From Bacteroidota bacterium (GTDB taxonomy: Bacteria > Bacteroidota > Bacteroidia > AKYH767-A > OLB10): DNA of 64,000 bases. This document shows, in pieces, positions 25,246-33,479 of the stretch. The stretch spans positions 38,812-102,811 of the forward strand of contig JAHEYP010000007.1 of the NCBI GenBank assembly GCA_023251535.1. Reading direction: 5' to 3'. The position numbers were made by a program, and so were the translations under genes. Below the pieces are notes generated by a model. That model saw only the letters and a list, made by a program, of their open reading frames with translations. It had not been told where the DNA came from and did not search any database. Within the stretch, counting starts at the first letter, position 1. The number at the start of each line of letters is the position of its first letter.

Positions 25246-26169
25246 TTATTTACGCTGAAAATCTTTCACAAAAGCATATAAGTTGAAATCATTCGCCGTC
25301 ATTTTTTCCTTTAGTTGCGCAGCAATCGTATCAACAGAAATACCTTTCATTTTATCGTGTTGAATTAAACGATACGCATGCTCTGCCATAAGGTGAACAT
25401 TTAATTGTGGAGGATGAACTTCGTAATGTCGTATAACCGCATCCGTTAGTTCTTGTACGCCTTCATTGCGAGAAGCTACAGTCTTGATAACTGGAATACT
25501 CCATTGCTGATTATACGGACGTTCATGCAGTGTTTTATGAATGCCTGCAACAAAACGATCGGCCCCTTCACGATCCGATTTATTCACTACAAAAACATCG
25601 GCAATCTCCATAATTCCCGATTTCAAGGCTTGTATTTCATCTCCTGCTTCGGGAACTAAAACCACGACTGTTGTATTCGCCATCGAAACAATTTCAACTT
25701 CCGATTGCCCTACACCTACCGTTTCTATTAGAATATGATCGAACGATGCAGCTCTTAATACATCAATTACCTCTAAGGTCTTAGCAGATAGTCCTCCTAA
25801 CGCACCTCTAGTGGCTAATGAACGAATAAAAACATTCGGATTATTAAAGTGATCGTGCATGCGCAAGCGATCGCCTAGCAATGATCCATGCGTAAAAGGA
25901 GAAGTAGGATCAACAGCGACTACCGCTACCTGGTTGAAGTTGCCAGCAGCATTTTTTCGAGATGTTAATTCTTTGATAAGTGTGCTAATCAGGGTGCTCT
26001 TTCCTGCTCCCGGAGGACCAGTAATTCCCGTTACTGGAACGCTGCGATTTACAGGTAGCTCACTTAAAAGCAATTCGTACCCCGCCGATTGGTTCTCCAC
26101 CAAAGTAATTGCGCGGGCGATGGCCCGGCGATCTCCTTGAAGAAATGGTTCTAATAGGGGGTGCGACAT
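25246..26169 (-). CDS. meaB: Methylmalonyl-CoA mutase-associated GTPase MeaB
   Basis: This G3E-family GTPase loads and protects adenosylcobalamin in methylmalonyl-CoA mutase. The 307-residue protein is of family length. Its motifs are: Walker A GPPGAGKST at residues 51-59, the base-contact and switch region VVAVDPTSPFTHGSLLGDRLRM, RSLATRGALGGLS, the Walker B/G3 segment ILIETVGVGQSEVE, and the NKSD guanine-specificity motif in FVVNKSDREGADRF. The mutase genes are not in this window. It is divergent from the cobalamin riboswitch and TonB receptor at 26.2-28.4 kb, which groups vitamin B12 use and uptake. There is a weak -7-like sequence upstream. Confidence 0.96.
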   Translation of the reverse strand: MSHPLLEPFLQGDRRAIARAITLVENQSAGYELLLSELPVNRSVPVTGITGPPGAGKSTLISTLIKELTSRKNAAGNFNQVAVVAVDPTSPFTHGSLLGDRLRMHDHFNNPNVFIRSLATRGALGGLSAKTLEVIDVLRAASFDHILIETVGVGQSEVEIVSMANTTVVVLVPEAGDEIQALKSGIMEIADVFVVNKSDREGADRFVAGIHKTLHERPYNQQWSIPVIKTVASRNEGVQELTDAVIRHYEVHPPQLNVHLMAEHAYRLIQHDKMKGISVDTIAAQLKEKMTANDFNLYAFVKDFQRK

Positions 26170-26240
26170 ACAGCCGCTAAATTACACGCTAATCGTTAAA
26201 CAGAAAGCAATTTCCGATGGTTTGTTGTATTTTCGTTGCA

Positions 26241-26410
26241 TTAACGGTTTTCCGCTAAGGAAATGAAAAGGGAATCCGGTGTAATTCCGGAGCAGTTCCC
26301 GCTGCTGTAAGTACTTTGCTGTTACTAGGTAACAATAAATTTATCGTAATCCACTGCGCAAGCGGGAAGGGCGATAAACAAAAAGTATAAGTCAGAAGAC
26401 CTGCCGTTAA
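26241..26410 (+). ncRNA. Cobalamin riboswitch
   Basis: This is a B12-sensing leader. The closing P1 helix is visible: ttaacgg at 26241-26247 pairs with ccgttaa at 26404-26410. Inside are the conserved aaaagggaat and the ccgg..ccgg hairpin, gcagttcccgctgctgtaag, the ccactg...cgggaagg arm, and the B12 box gtcagaagacctgcc near 26390-26405. Downstream, aaggc/gcctt at 26450-26463 followed by tttta is a small terminator-like hairpin. The ATG follows at 26509, so control could act on termination or on translation. It lies directly before the BtuB-like receptor gene, which it should repress when cobalamin is plentiful. Confidence 0.95.
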
Positions 26411-26508
26411 ATAACATCAGGCGCTTTCGGTGAAAAGGCGTGAGAAACGAAGGCTACGGCCTTTTATCTTTCATTGGCTTTTGCCGAGTGCCTGTTATTG
26501 AACTACCA

Positions 26509-28398
26509 ATGAAAAAACGATTACTGCTTTTATCGCTTTTAGTATCGCCTCTTGTAAGGGCGCAGGAATTAGACAGCTTACATTGGCTGAAGCAAGTGAA
26601 TGTACAAGGTAGCCGAATCGCTTATCCCGATAAAACAATTCAACATCAAGTACTCGATACAACAGAGGCAACGAAAATATTGTCGCCCGATGTTGCTGCG
26701 CAGCTTACTCGCGAATCAGGAGTTTTTATAAAGTCATATGGACAAGGCGGTGTTGCTACTGTTACCTCTTCGGGAATGGGTGCCGCTCATACTGCACTAA
26801 TGTGGAATGGCATAAAACTCAATAGTTCGATGTTGGGATTATACGATTTTTCATTGTTGCCTTCTTTTCTTCTCGATAAGGTGACCTTGCAATATGGAGG
26901 ATCAGGAACATTACAAGGCAGCGGATCGGTAGGAGGTGCAGTGATGCTGGAATCGGAAACAGAAAAAAGCGAAAGCTTTACTGCGACTATCATGTCGGGA
27001 TTAAGTTCGTACGGCGGACAACAACTGGGAATCCAAACCGGACTTACTAACGGTAACGTATCTACGAACAGTAGAGTGTATCTGCGAAAAGCAAAAAATG
27101 ATTTCACTTATAAAAATCAATACGGTGAAACAGTAACACAAAAGAATGCCGATAGTGAACAAGAAGGCTTTACGCAAGAATTAAAATTCGGGCAAGAGCA
27201 TAATAATATTTCAATGCATATTTGGTATTTGACAAGTGATTACAAAATACCGCCACATATGTTGCAAGCGAATTCATACCAGCAACAAAAAGACGAGGCG
27301 CAACGCTATGCACTCACCTGGAATTTTAAGAGAGAGAAATCGGTATTTACAATGAATGCAGGCTTTGTGCAAGACAAGATCAGGTTTATCGATTCAACTG
27401 CATTGTTAGATGAGCGAAGCAGAGCAAGATCATACCAAGCAGATGGGATGTATAGCCTTTATCCCCTAAAATATTGGCAACTTGATTTTAGAGTGACAGC
27501 AGAAAAATCGGTAGCCATAACCGACGCCTATCCGAAAGAAGAAACCATAGACCAACTCACGGGAATGGTACGAGTTGACTATCGAAAAGATAAATTGAAT
27601 TGGAATATAGCTATTCGAAATGGAGTAGCTAACGGTGATGCATTACCGCTATTACCTTCGGTAGGAGTAAATGTAAAAATCACCAATGCATTGCATGTAA
27701 GAGCAGAAGGTTCTATGGTGTATCGATTGCCAACACTTAACGACCGCTATTGGCAGCCGGGTGGTAATCGCGATTTACTACCTGAGAAAGGAAGAGAAAT
27801 GAGTGGAGGATTAATAATCGAAAAACAAGTGAAGCAAATCGCAGTAGCTGCCGAAGCGGGTGTATTTGACATTCTTCTCGATGATGCCATTGTATGGTTC
27901 CCACAAACAGGAGGTGTGTACGGAGCGGAAAACATTCAGCAAATACATTCTGATGGAATAAGTGGCAGCGTAGGAATAAAAGCAGGAGAAAAAAAATGGA
28001 AAGGAGAACTTCAATTTAGGCCGCAATGGAATAGAAGTATTATTACAAAAACAGATGCAGCAAATGCAAGTTCACTCAACAAGCAGCAAATATATACGCC
28101 ACAAATTATTTACAAAGGCAAAGCCACTGTTGCATACAAAAAGCTACGCCTAAATTATTATTTAAACTATTCGGGATATCGTTACACGGTATCCGACAAT
28201 ACGAAATGGTTAGAGCCTTTTTTAATAAGCGATGTAACGATCAGCTACGAGCGAAATTTCGGAAAAATAAATCTGCTATTCACAGCCGCCGCCAATAATA
28301 TAAGCAACAGCAACTACCAAGTAATCGCCAATCGCGCCATGCCCGGCAGAAATTATCAAGTGGGGATGATGGTGAGGTTTTTGGAGAGAAAGGAATAG
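26509..28398 (+). CDS. TonB-dependent receptor, BtuB-like (probable cobalamin uptake)
   Basis: The product is 629 residues from the ATG at 26509; an in-frame GTG at 26440 lies inside the riboswitch leader and is rejected. The signal peptide (residues 1-18) is cleaved near VRAQ. A plug domain follows at about 25-150 (ILSPDVAAQLTRESGVFIKSYGQGGVATVTSSGMGAAHTALMWNGIKLNS, then GSGTLQGSGSVGGAV). The rest is a 22-strand type beta barrel ending NYQVGMMVRFLERKE. Size and plug motifs match BtuB, and control by a cobalamin riboswitch supports vitamin B12 or a related corrinoid as the ligand. No BtuCDF genes follow. The stop is immediately followed by an 8-bp degenerate tandem repeat. Confidence 0.93.
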   Translation: MKKRLLLLSLLVSPLVRAQELDSLHWLKQVNVQGSRIAYPDKTIQHQVLDTTEATKILSPDVAAQLTRESGVFIKSYGQGGVATVTSSGMGAAHTALMWNGIKLNSSMLGLYDFSLLPSFLLDKVTLQYGGSGTLQGSGSVGGAVMLESETEKSESFTATIMSGLSSYGGQQLGIQTGLTNGNVSTNSRVYLRKAKNDFTYKNQYGETVTQKNADSEQEGFTQELKFGQEHNNISMHIWYLTSDYKIPPHMLQANSYQQQKDEAQRYALTWNFKREKSVFTMNAGFVQDKIRFIDSTALLDERSRARSYQADGMYSLYPLKYWQLDFRVTAEKSVAITDAYPKEETIDQLTGMVRVDYRKDKLNWNIAIRNGVANGDALPLLPSVGVNVKITNALHVRAEGSMVYRLPTLNDRYWQPGGNRDLLPEKGREMSGGLIIEKQVKQIAVAAEAGVFDILLDDAIVWFPQTGGVYGAENIQQIHSDGISGSVGIKAGEKKWKGELQFRPQWNRSIITKTDAANASSLNKQQIYTPQIIYKGKATVAYKKLRLNYYLNYSGYRYTVSDNTKWLEPFLISDVTISYERNFGKINLLFTAAANNISNSNYQVIANRAMPGRNYQVGMMVRFLERKE

Positions 28399-28974
28399 TT
28401 AATGTGCTAATCTGTTAATTTGCTAGTTTGCTAATGCCCCACCCCCAAGTTCAGGGAATATTAAAATATTTCGGTGCATATGAAATCTCCAATTTTTTTG
28501 TTCAAAAATCTTATGGGAAAAGAATTGCGAAGCAATCGCTGCGGATAAAAAAAGATGCAAGGCTCAAGATATAAGATGCAAGGAGCTTCCGGTTTAAGTA
28601 GAGAATTTTAAATTTTACCGAGAAAAAATCCTTTTTAAATCCTTTCAAATCCTTTCATCCGCTTGTCCCGAGGGGGTGTTCAACTTAGATCTTAGCACGA
28701 ATAAAAGTTCTAATCATAATGGACCTTTCGAATCATAAAAATCTGCGGCCCATCGAGGATTTCGTTTAAATTGAAGAACCCAATGGGAGCCAAAATTCCG
28801 TAGCAATCCTTTAGATTAAATTCAGGCGAAGTAAATTTCAAATTGATGCAATTCCTAATATTCACAACGATAAATATATTTTCCGTATATTTGAAAATGC
28901 CATAGGTGTAAGCTTGCATTAAATGTTACACTTTGGTTGGAATTGTTATTAGATAGATTTAAAAGTTAAGTGAT
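28399..28974. repeat. Repeat-rich intergenic region upstream of the truncated T9SS fragment
   Basis: There is no gene in these 576 bases. Directly after the btuB-like stop come five degenerate 8-bp units (taatgtgc, taatctgt, taatttgc, tagtttgc, taatgccc; 28400-28439). Further on are copies of a dispersed module also present at 31.2-31.6 kb: an attgcgaagcaat hairpin near 28523, tccttttaaatcc-like tracts near 28630, cttgtcccga followed by G residues near 28664, and cgtttaaattgaagaa then cccaatgggagc near 28763-28789. The leftward frame at 28710-28919 has no support. Confidence 0.75.
28886..28893 (+). promoter_or_regulatory. Possible -7 promoter element upstream of the T9SS fragment
   Basis: TATATTTG matches TAnnTTTG exactly, about 80 bases before the frame at 28975. 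No -33 TTG is visible, so this could be chance in AT-rich DNA. Confidence 0.35.
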
Positions 28975-29646
28975 TTGAACGCCGTTCAACCAATCGCAAA
29001 TTATCAAGCAAAGGCCGCTTTATTAGATAGCATGATCGAAAATGTAAAAATGCTTAATGATAATTTATTGCAACAATCCAGCATTTTAACTCAAGCCAAT
29101 TATAACCAAGCTGAAATAGCCAACGGTGGAGTTTTTACAACAGAAATACCGCAAGTAAATAGTCAGTTTATTAATGAAGTATCATTGCAATACGAACAGC
29201 AAGGTATTACTGCTATTGAAAGTTATTATCCATCTTTAATGGTTTTGGCCAACCAATGTCCTTATCAAGGAGGCAGCGCAGTATATAGAGCGCGATACTT
29301 TGTTAGTTTGATGAATGACAGTGTTGAATATAACGATGACTTAAATTGTTTAATGGCTGGAATCTGGAGAGTGAGTAACACATCTACTAAAAAGGACTTA
29401 AAAATGAATGTTAATCCAAATCCAACCATAGAAAATTTTAAACTTTCATTTAATAGTCCAATAAGTGACGAATGCATTATTACGATAATTAGTAATACCG
29501 GACAAATTGTTTGGGAATCCAAACTGATTATTGACGGTACAGAAGTGGCATTAAATACTGCATCTCTAGTTAGTGGTATTTATCAAATTAAACTTATAGG
29601 AAAAAAAATAGGACTATTTAATGAAAGGATAACTGTGATAAAATGA
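28975..29646 (+). pseudogene. 5'-truncated remnant of a T9SS cargo gene
   Basis: The 223-residue frame has no signal peptide and no good start (a TTG; a stop lies five codons upstream). It ends with a full type A sorting domain (VNPNPTIENFKLSF, ISNTGQIVWESKL, LVSGIYQIKLIGKK). Without an export signal the sorting domain would be useless. The region YYPSLMVLANQCPYQGGSAVYRARYFVSLMNDSVEYNDDLNCLMAGIWR resembles the stretch just before the sorting domain in very large T9SS proteins, by recollection. I therefore read it as the 3' end of a longer gene whose front was lost. Its stop overlaps the next gene's ATG (ATGA), so it may still be transcribed and coupled. Alternative: a short intracellular protein. 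Confidence 0.6.
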
Positions 29647-31127
29647 GAAAGTGGTTATACGTAATATTAATATTAATACCATTTACTGCATTCTCACAAG
29701 GTGAGAATGCAGTATGGTTATTAGGTGATCAGTTTTATCAGTTTGATAAGGGGCGAATGACTTTTGATTCGACTTCTTATAGTTATCAAAAGGAATTTCG
29801 TAAAATGGCTTTTTTGGGCACGGAAGCCACCATCAGCGATCGCAACGGAAACTTCTTAATGAGCAGCAATGGAGTATGGATTGCGAATGCTACCACTGAT
29901 ACGATGTTGAATGGAGGAGGCTTAAATCCTGGTCCGGAGGTGAATGGAGATCCAAATGGGTTACTATTACCCTTCGCAAATATGTTTTTACCTTACCCGG
30001 GTGACACTAGTAAATATGTTTTATTTCACCATGTATCATTATTTGATGGTGTGTCGTATCCTGTTTATGAAATGTTAATGTCAGTAATTGATATTACACT
30101 AGACAATGGTAAAGGTGCGGTTATCTCGAAGAATGACACCGTTTTTAAAGACACTTTGAATTGGGGCATTGGTGCATGCCGTCATGCCAATGGAAGAGAT
30201 TGGTGGATAGTTATGCATGAAAATGCAACTGACGCAATTTATACAGTTTTATTTACTGCACAGGGGATTCATTCTATTCAGAAGCAAAGTTTAGGAGTTC
30301 CTATATCATGGTATAATGTTAGTAGTTATGTCTTTTCACCGAATGGTGATCATTTTGCATTTACAAACTCTGACTCCGCAGTTGTTAATGGTTATATTTA
30401 CTTATTTGATTTTGATCGATGTAATGGTCAGTTTTCAAATACTAGAATAATTCCAACATCTCAGAATGGTTTTTTATGGGGAGTTAATTTCTCTCCCTCC
30501 GGTCAATTCCTATATGCTAATACAAGTACATATTTATTTCAGATTGATGTGAATACGTTGCAAGTAGATACAGTAGCAACTTACGATGGATATTGTTACC
30601 AATATAATCCTAATGTTTCTTTGTGTACTACTTTTTTTAATGAGTACTTAGCGGCGAATGGTAAAATTTATATTACTAGTGGCGGTAGCGTGCAACATAT
30701 ACATGAAATGAATTATCCAGATAGTGCGGGTACAGCCTGTGATTTACAGCAGCATTCAATCTTTTTAGATATGTTTAATTTTAGAGCCGTGCCAAATCAT
30801 CCTAACTATCATTTAGGTCCCGTAATAGGTAGTGTATGCGATAGCTTGTCGGTTGGGCAAGAGGAGTACTATTCACAAATACAAAACTTTCAAATTAGTC
30901 CAAACCCTTTAAAAGAGGGCCCACTCCAAATCATGTACCTCTTACCCCAAAACCAATCGGGTATATTCGAAGTGTACGATTTAAACGGCAAAATCATCTA
31001 CCAACAAAAACTCCCACCTTGGAGCAGTATGCAAAGCATATCCCTTCCAAATCTCCGCGCTGGATTGTATTCTTGTGTGATTAGGTCGGGTGGGAGTGTG
31101 GTGAGTAGGAAGTTGCTTAAGATTTGA
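29643..31127 (+). CDS. Secreted protein with T9SS type A sorting domain (beta-propeller-like)
   Basis: The 494-residue product has a signal peptide (residues 1-18, cleavage after AFSQ). The body has repeated motifs such as YVFSPNGDHFAFTNSDSAVVNGYIYLFDFDRCNG and VNFSPSGQFLYANTSTYLFQIDVNT, i.e. SPNG/SPSG followed by a strand and a short aromatic strand, as in WD40/YVTN-like propellers. The C-terminal 75 residues are a type A sorting domain (ISPNPLKEGPLQIMY, VYDLNGKIIYQQKL, LRAGLYSCVI). The role may be sensing or binding at the cell surface; no enzyme motif is seen. The ATG overlaps the stop of the truncated fragment by 4 bases (ATGA). The end runs directly into a short repeated gatttgaaaat sequence. 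Confidence 0.9.
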   Translation: MRKWLYVILILIPFTAFSQGENAVWLLGDQFYQFDKGRMTFDSTSYSYQKEFRKMAFLGTEATISDRNGNFLMSSNGVWIANATTDTMLNGGGLNPGPEVNGDPNGLLLPFANMFLPYPGDTSKYVLFHHVSLFDGVSYPVYEMLMSVIDITLDNGKGAVISKNDTVFKDTLNWGIGACRHANGRDWWIVMHENATDAIYTVLFTAQGIHSIQKQSLGVPISWYNVSSYVFSPNGDHFAFTNSDSAVVNGYIYLFDFDRCNGQFSNTRIIPTSQNGFLWGVNFSPSGQFLYANTSTYLFQIDVNTLQVDTVATYDGYCYQYNPNVSLCTTFFNEYLAANGKIYITSGGSVQHIHEMNYPDSAGTACDLQQHSIFLDMFNFRAVPNHPNYHLGPVIGSVCDSLSVGQEEYYSQIQNFQISPNPLKEGPLQIMYLLPQNQSGIFEVYDLNGKIIYQQKLPPWSSMQSISLPNLRAGLYSCVIRSGGSVVSRKLLKI

Positions 31128-31707
31128 AAATGTGACGATTTGAAAATTTGAAAATGGGAGCAAAGCTCGAGAATCTGATTCGGTACAAAAAACATTTATT
31201 TAAACGCCACGACGCCACGTTTTAGCGGCGCTTGTCCCGATGGGGAGCGCAGTGCGGGTCTCCCAATTATTAAAAGAAACCAATGGGAGGAAAAATTGCG
31301 TAGCAATCGCTGGATCCGCAATAAACACTCGTAGCTTAACACCCGACAAACCCTTACTTAGCTAACGCCGCGTTTAAACTGTATCTCGTTTAAATTGAAT
31401 AACCCAATGGGTGCTAAAATTGCGTAGCAATCGTTGCGCCGTAAAAAGCATCCGTAGCTTAACACCCGACAAGCCCTTACTTAGCTAACGCCGCGTTTAA
31501 ACTATATCTCGTTTAAATTGAAGAACCAATGGGGGATAAATCCTCGTCGTAGACGATAATCAAACTCGGCGATAGGCGATCCAAACCGCGAGAACTTTAT
31601 CCTTTTAAATCCTTTTCAAATCCTTTTAGCTCTGACATGCTTGCATCGTCAGAGCGAATCTGTGTTCTAATTAAATCTCTAAAGTTGAAAAGAACTGAAT
31701 GGGAGCC
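31128..31707. repeat. Intergenic repeat block with a 123-bp tandem duplication
   Basis: There is no gene in this stretch. Three degenerate gatttgaaaat units follow the preceding stop. A unit of about 123 bases is repeated: ccaatggg ends at 31287, 31411 and 31533, and the core tagcttaacacccgacaa occurs at 31332 and 31455. Each unit carries attgc-gta-gcaat, a 5-bp hairpin, and atctcgtttaaattgaa. At 31546-31556 the cgtagacg motif also found (as its reverse complement) in the 124-bp array at the left edge appears. The cttgtcccga and ccttttaaatccttttc tracts are shared with 28.4-28.97 kb. Confidence 0.8.
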
Positions 31708-31784
31708 AAAATCCAAAATCCAAAATCCAAAATTCAAAATCCAAAATCCAAGATTCAAGATTCAAGATCCAAAATTCAAAATTC
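31708..31784. repeat. Heptanucleotide tandem repeat, 11 units, reaching into the gpsA 3' end
   Basis: Eleven consecutive 7-base units of consensus AARATYC run without interruption from 31708 to 31784: aaaatcc three times, aaaattc, aaaatcc twice, aagattc twice, aagatcc, aaaattc twice. The last units supply the stop codon and the final Glu-Phe codons of gpsA on the other strand. Confidence 0.93.
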
Positions 31785-32774
31785 CAACCTATCCGCCAAC
31801 AACTTCATTTCTACTCTTGCGCTAATTTTTTCATACAAGATATTATAAACTGCATCACAAATTGGAATAGAAGCTTTTAGTTGTTTGTTGATTTCGTGAA
31901 TACATGCGGCAGCATAATATCCTTCGGCAATCATATTCATTTCGAGTTGTGCACTTTTCACCGAATAACCTTTTCCTACCATCGATCCGAAAGTCCGGTT
32001 TCTACTAAATTGAGAGTAAGCAGTCACTAATAAGTCGCCAAGATATGCTGAATCGTTAATGTCGCGATCGATAGGATGCGCTGCCATTGTAAATCGTTTC
32101 ATCTCGCGAATCGCACTCGAGATTAATACAGCTTGAAAATTATCTCCATATCCTAACCCGTGACAAATTCCGCTCGCAATAGCCATAATATTTTTTAATA
32201 CAGCAGAATATTCGGTTCCGAAAATGTCATCAGAAGTAATCGTGTTAATGTATCGGCATTTTATCATCGACGCCATTGTGGTAGCAGTATCAGCTGTAGG
32301 ACAAGCAATCGTTAAATACGATAATTTTTCCATCGCTACTTCTTCTGCATGACAAGGGCCAGTGATTACACCAATATTCTCGAAAGGAACTTCAAAATGT
32401 GAATTCATGTAATCACCCACAATTTGAAATTTCTCGGGAACGATACCTTTGATGGCAGAGAATACTTTTTTGTTTTTGAAGTCATCAACATTCAACTTCG
32501 ACAATGCAGCCGATAAAAACGCAGCAGGTACAGCTAAGATGATAAATTCGGTACTCTCCATCACCTCTTTTAAATTCGACGAAGGCTTAACAATATCGAG
32601 GTTTAATTCCACATCACTTAAATAAGAAGGGTTGTGTTTATAACGACGAATAAAGTCAACCGTTTCATCATTCCTGATCCACCAATGTACATTCTCGACA
32701 TTATTCGAAAGCATTTTCACGATGGCTGTGGCCCAACTTCCTCCTCCTATAACTGCTACTGATGATGTGTTCAT
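31776..32774 (-). CDS. gpsA: NAD(P)H-dependent glycerol-3-phosphate dehydrogenase
   Basis: It reduces dihydroxyacetone phosphate to sn-glycerol-3-phosphate for phospholipid synthesis. The 332-residue protein shows the Rossmann dinucleotide motif IGGGSWATA (residues 9-17), FIILAVPAAFL, the conserved IKGI segment with a lysine, GPCHAEEV (usually GPSFAxEV), and the substrate-domain region EYSAVLKNIMAIASGICHGLGYGDN with the catalytic lysine. The C-terminal part SRNRTFGSMVGKG matches the family's R-N-x2-x-G-x2-x-G-x-G. The last two codons and the stop fall inside a heptanucleotide repeat, so the C-terminus may vary between strains. It lies 55 bases after the DinB-like gene, probably in one transcript. 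Confidence 0.95.
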   Translation of the reverse strand: MNTSSVAVIGGGSWATAIVKMLSNNVENVHWWIRNDETVDFIRRYKHNPSYLSDVELNLDIVKPSSNLKEVMESTEFIILAVPAAFLSAALSKLNVDDFKNKKVFSAIKGIVPEKFQIVGDYMNSHFEVPFENIGVITGPCHAEEVAMEKLSYLTIACPTADTATTMASMIKCRYINTITSDDIFGTEYSAVLKNIMAIASGICHGLGYGDNFQAVLISSAIREMKRFTMAAHPIDRDINDSAYLGDLLVTAYSQFSRNRTFGSMVGKGYSVKSAQLEMNMIAEGYYAAACIHEINKQLKASIPICDAVYNILYEKISARVEMKLLADRLEF

Positions 32775-32829
32775 ATACTGCGAAGATCAAGAAAAAATAA
32801 ATCCCTTTTTTAGGTTCGGTTTAATAGTC

Positions 32830-33339
32830 TTACAGATAACGCTCTTTCAGGATATTAAAATGATGCGTTTGATGTCCTGCAATCACAAATCCTATTGCTA
32901 ATGCATTGATTTTTTTCCCGCTTGCAGTACCTTCAAACAATAACATCTCTGTGGTAAACGAATTATAAAGCAATATGGTGGACTTTCGAACGGCTTCGAG
33001 CTCATTTATCATATCTGCTAAAGAACGAGCGTTTGCGCCGCTTACAGCAGCCATAGCATCTTCATCGAACGAATGTAGATGAGTGGAGTCCATTCGAGCA
33101 AAACGCAAAGCACGATACGTCATAATGCGTTCGGTATCGATAATATGTTGTATTAACTCCTTTACCGTCCATTTTCCTTCCGCATAAGCATAGTTTTCTT
33201 TTTCACCTACTGAAGGTTGACGCAGCAAATTGATTTCTTCGAGTGAGTGAAGTAGTACTTTTCCTAAGTTGTTTTCTTTTACAATATTTATGTAACGATC
33301 GAAGTATTCGGGAAGGGTTGTTAAGTCTGATTTATTCAT
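32830..33339 (-). CDS. DinB-family protein
   Basis: The 169-residue cytoplasmic four-helix-bundle protein shows the three putative metal-ligand histidines of the DinB/YfiT group: KWTVKELIQHIIDTERIMTYRALRFAR (first His), then FVIAGHQTHHFNILKERYL (second and third, in the characteristic H-x3-H arrangement). The DxER-like DTER segment is also typical. Such proteins are thiol- or metal-dependent hydrolases and transferases with unclear physiological targets. It has its own TAnnTTTG promoter and lies upstream of gpsA. Confidence 0.92.
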   Translation of the reverse strand: MNKSDLTTLPEYFDRYINIVKENNLGKVLLHSLEEINLLRQPSVGEKENYAYAEGKWTVKELIQHIIDTERIMTYRALRFARMDSTHLHSFDEDAMAAVSGANARSLADMINELEAVRKSTILLYNSFTTEMLLFEGTASGKKINALAIGFVIAGHQTHHFNILKERYL

Positions 33340-33364
33340 TTTTTCCTGTATTTAAAAGCCATTA

Positions 33365-33372
33365 CAAAACTA
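33365..33372 (-). promoter_or_regulatory. Bacteroidota -7 promoter element for the DinB-gpsA unit
   Basis: Read leftward the bases are TAGTTTTG, an exact TAnnTTTG, 25 bases before the ATG at 33339. Confidence 0.55.
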
Positions 33373-33479
33373 GGCATCAAACCTACACATTTCGAAAGTT
33401 TTCAAATATTTTAATTGAAATTTGATTAGATGAAAAAAGTAAACTAACTTTATGGTATTGTATTAATCTCTATACCGTT

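Noticed and set aside
28710-28919. Leftward 69-residue frame
   Set aside because: It lies in the repeat-rich gap, contains copies of intergenic repeat modules, and has no domain or start context.
31637-31825. 62-residue frame with repeated KIQNPKF
   Set aside because: It is simply a translation of the heptanucleotide repeat and the antisense of the gpsA end.
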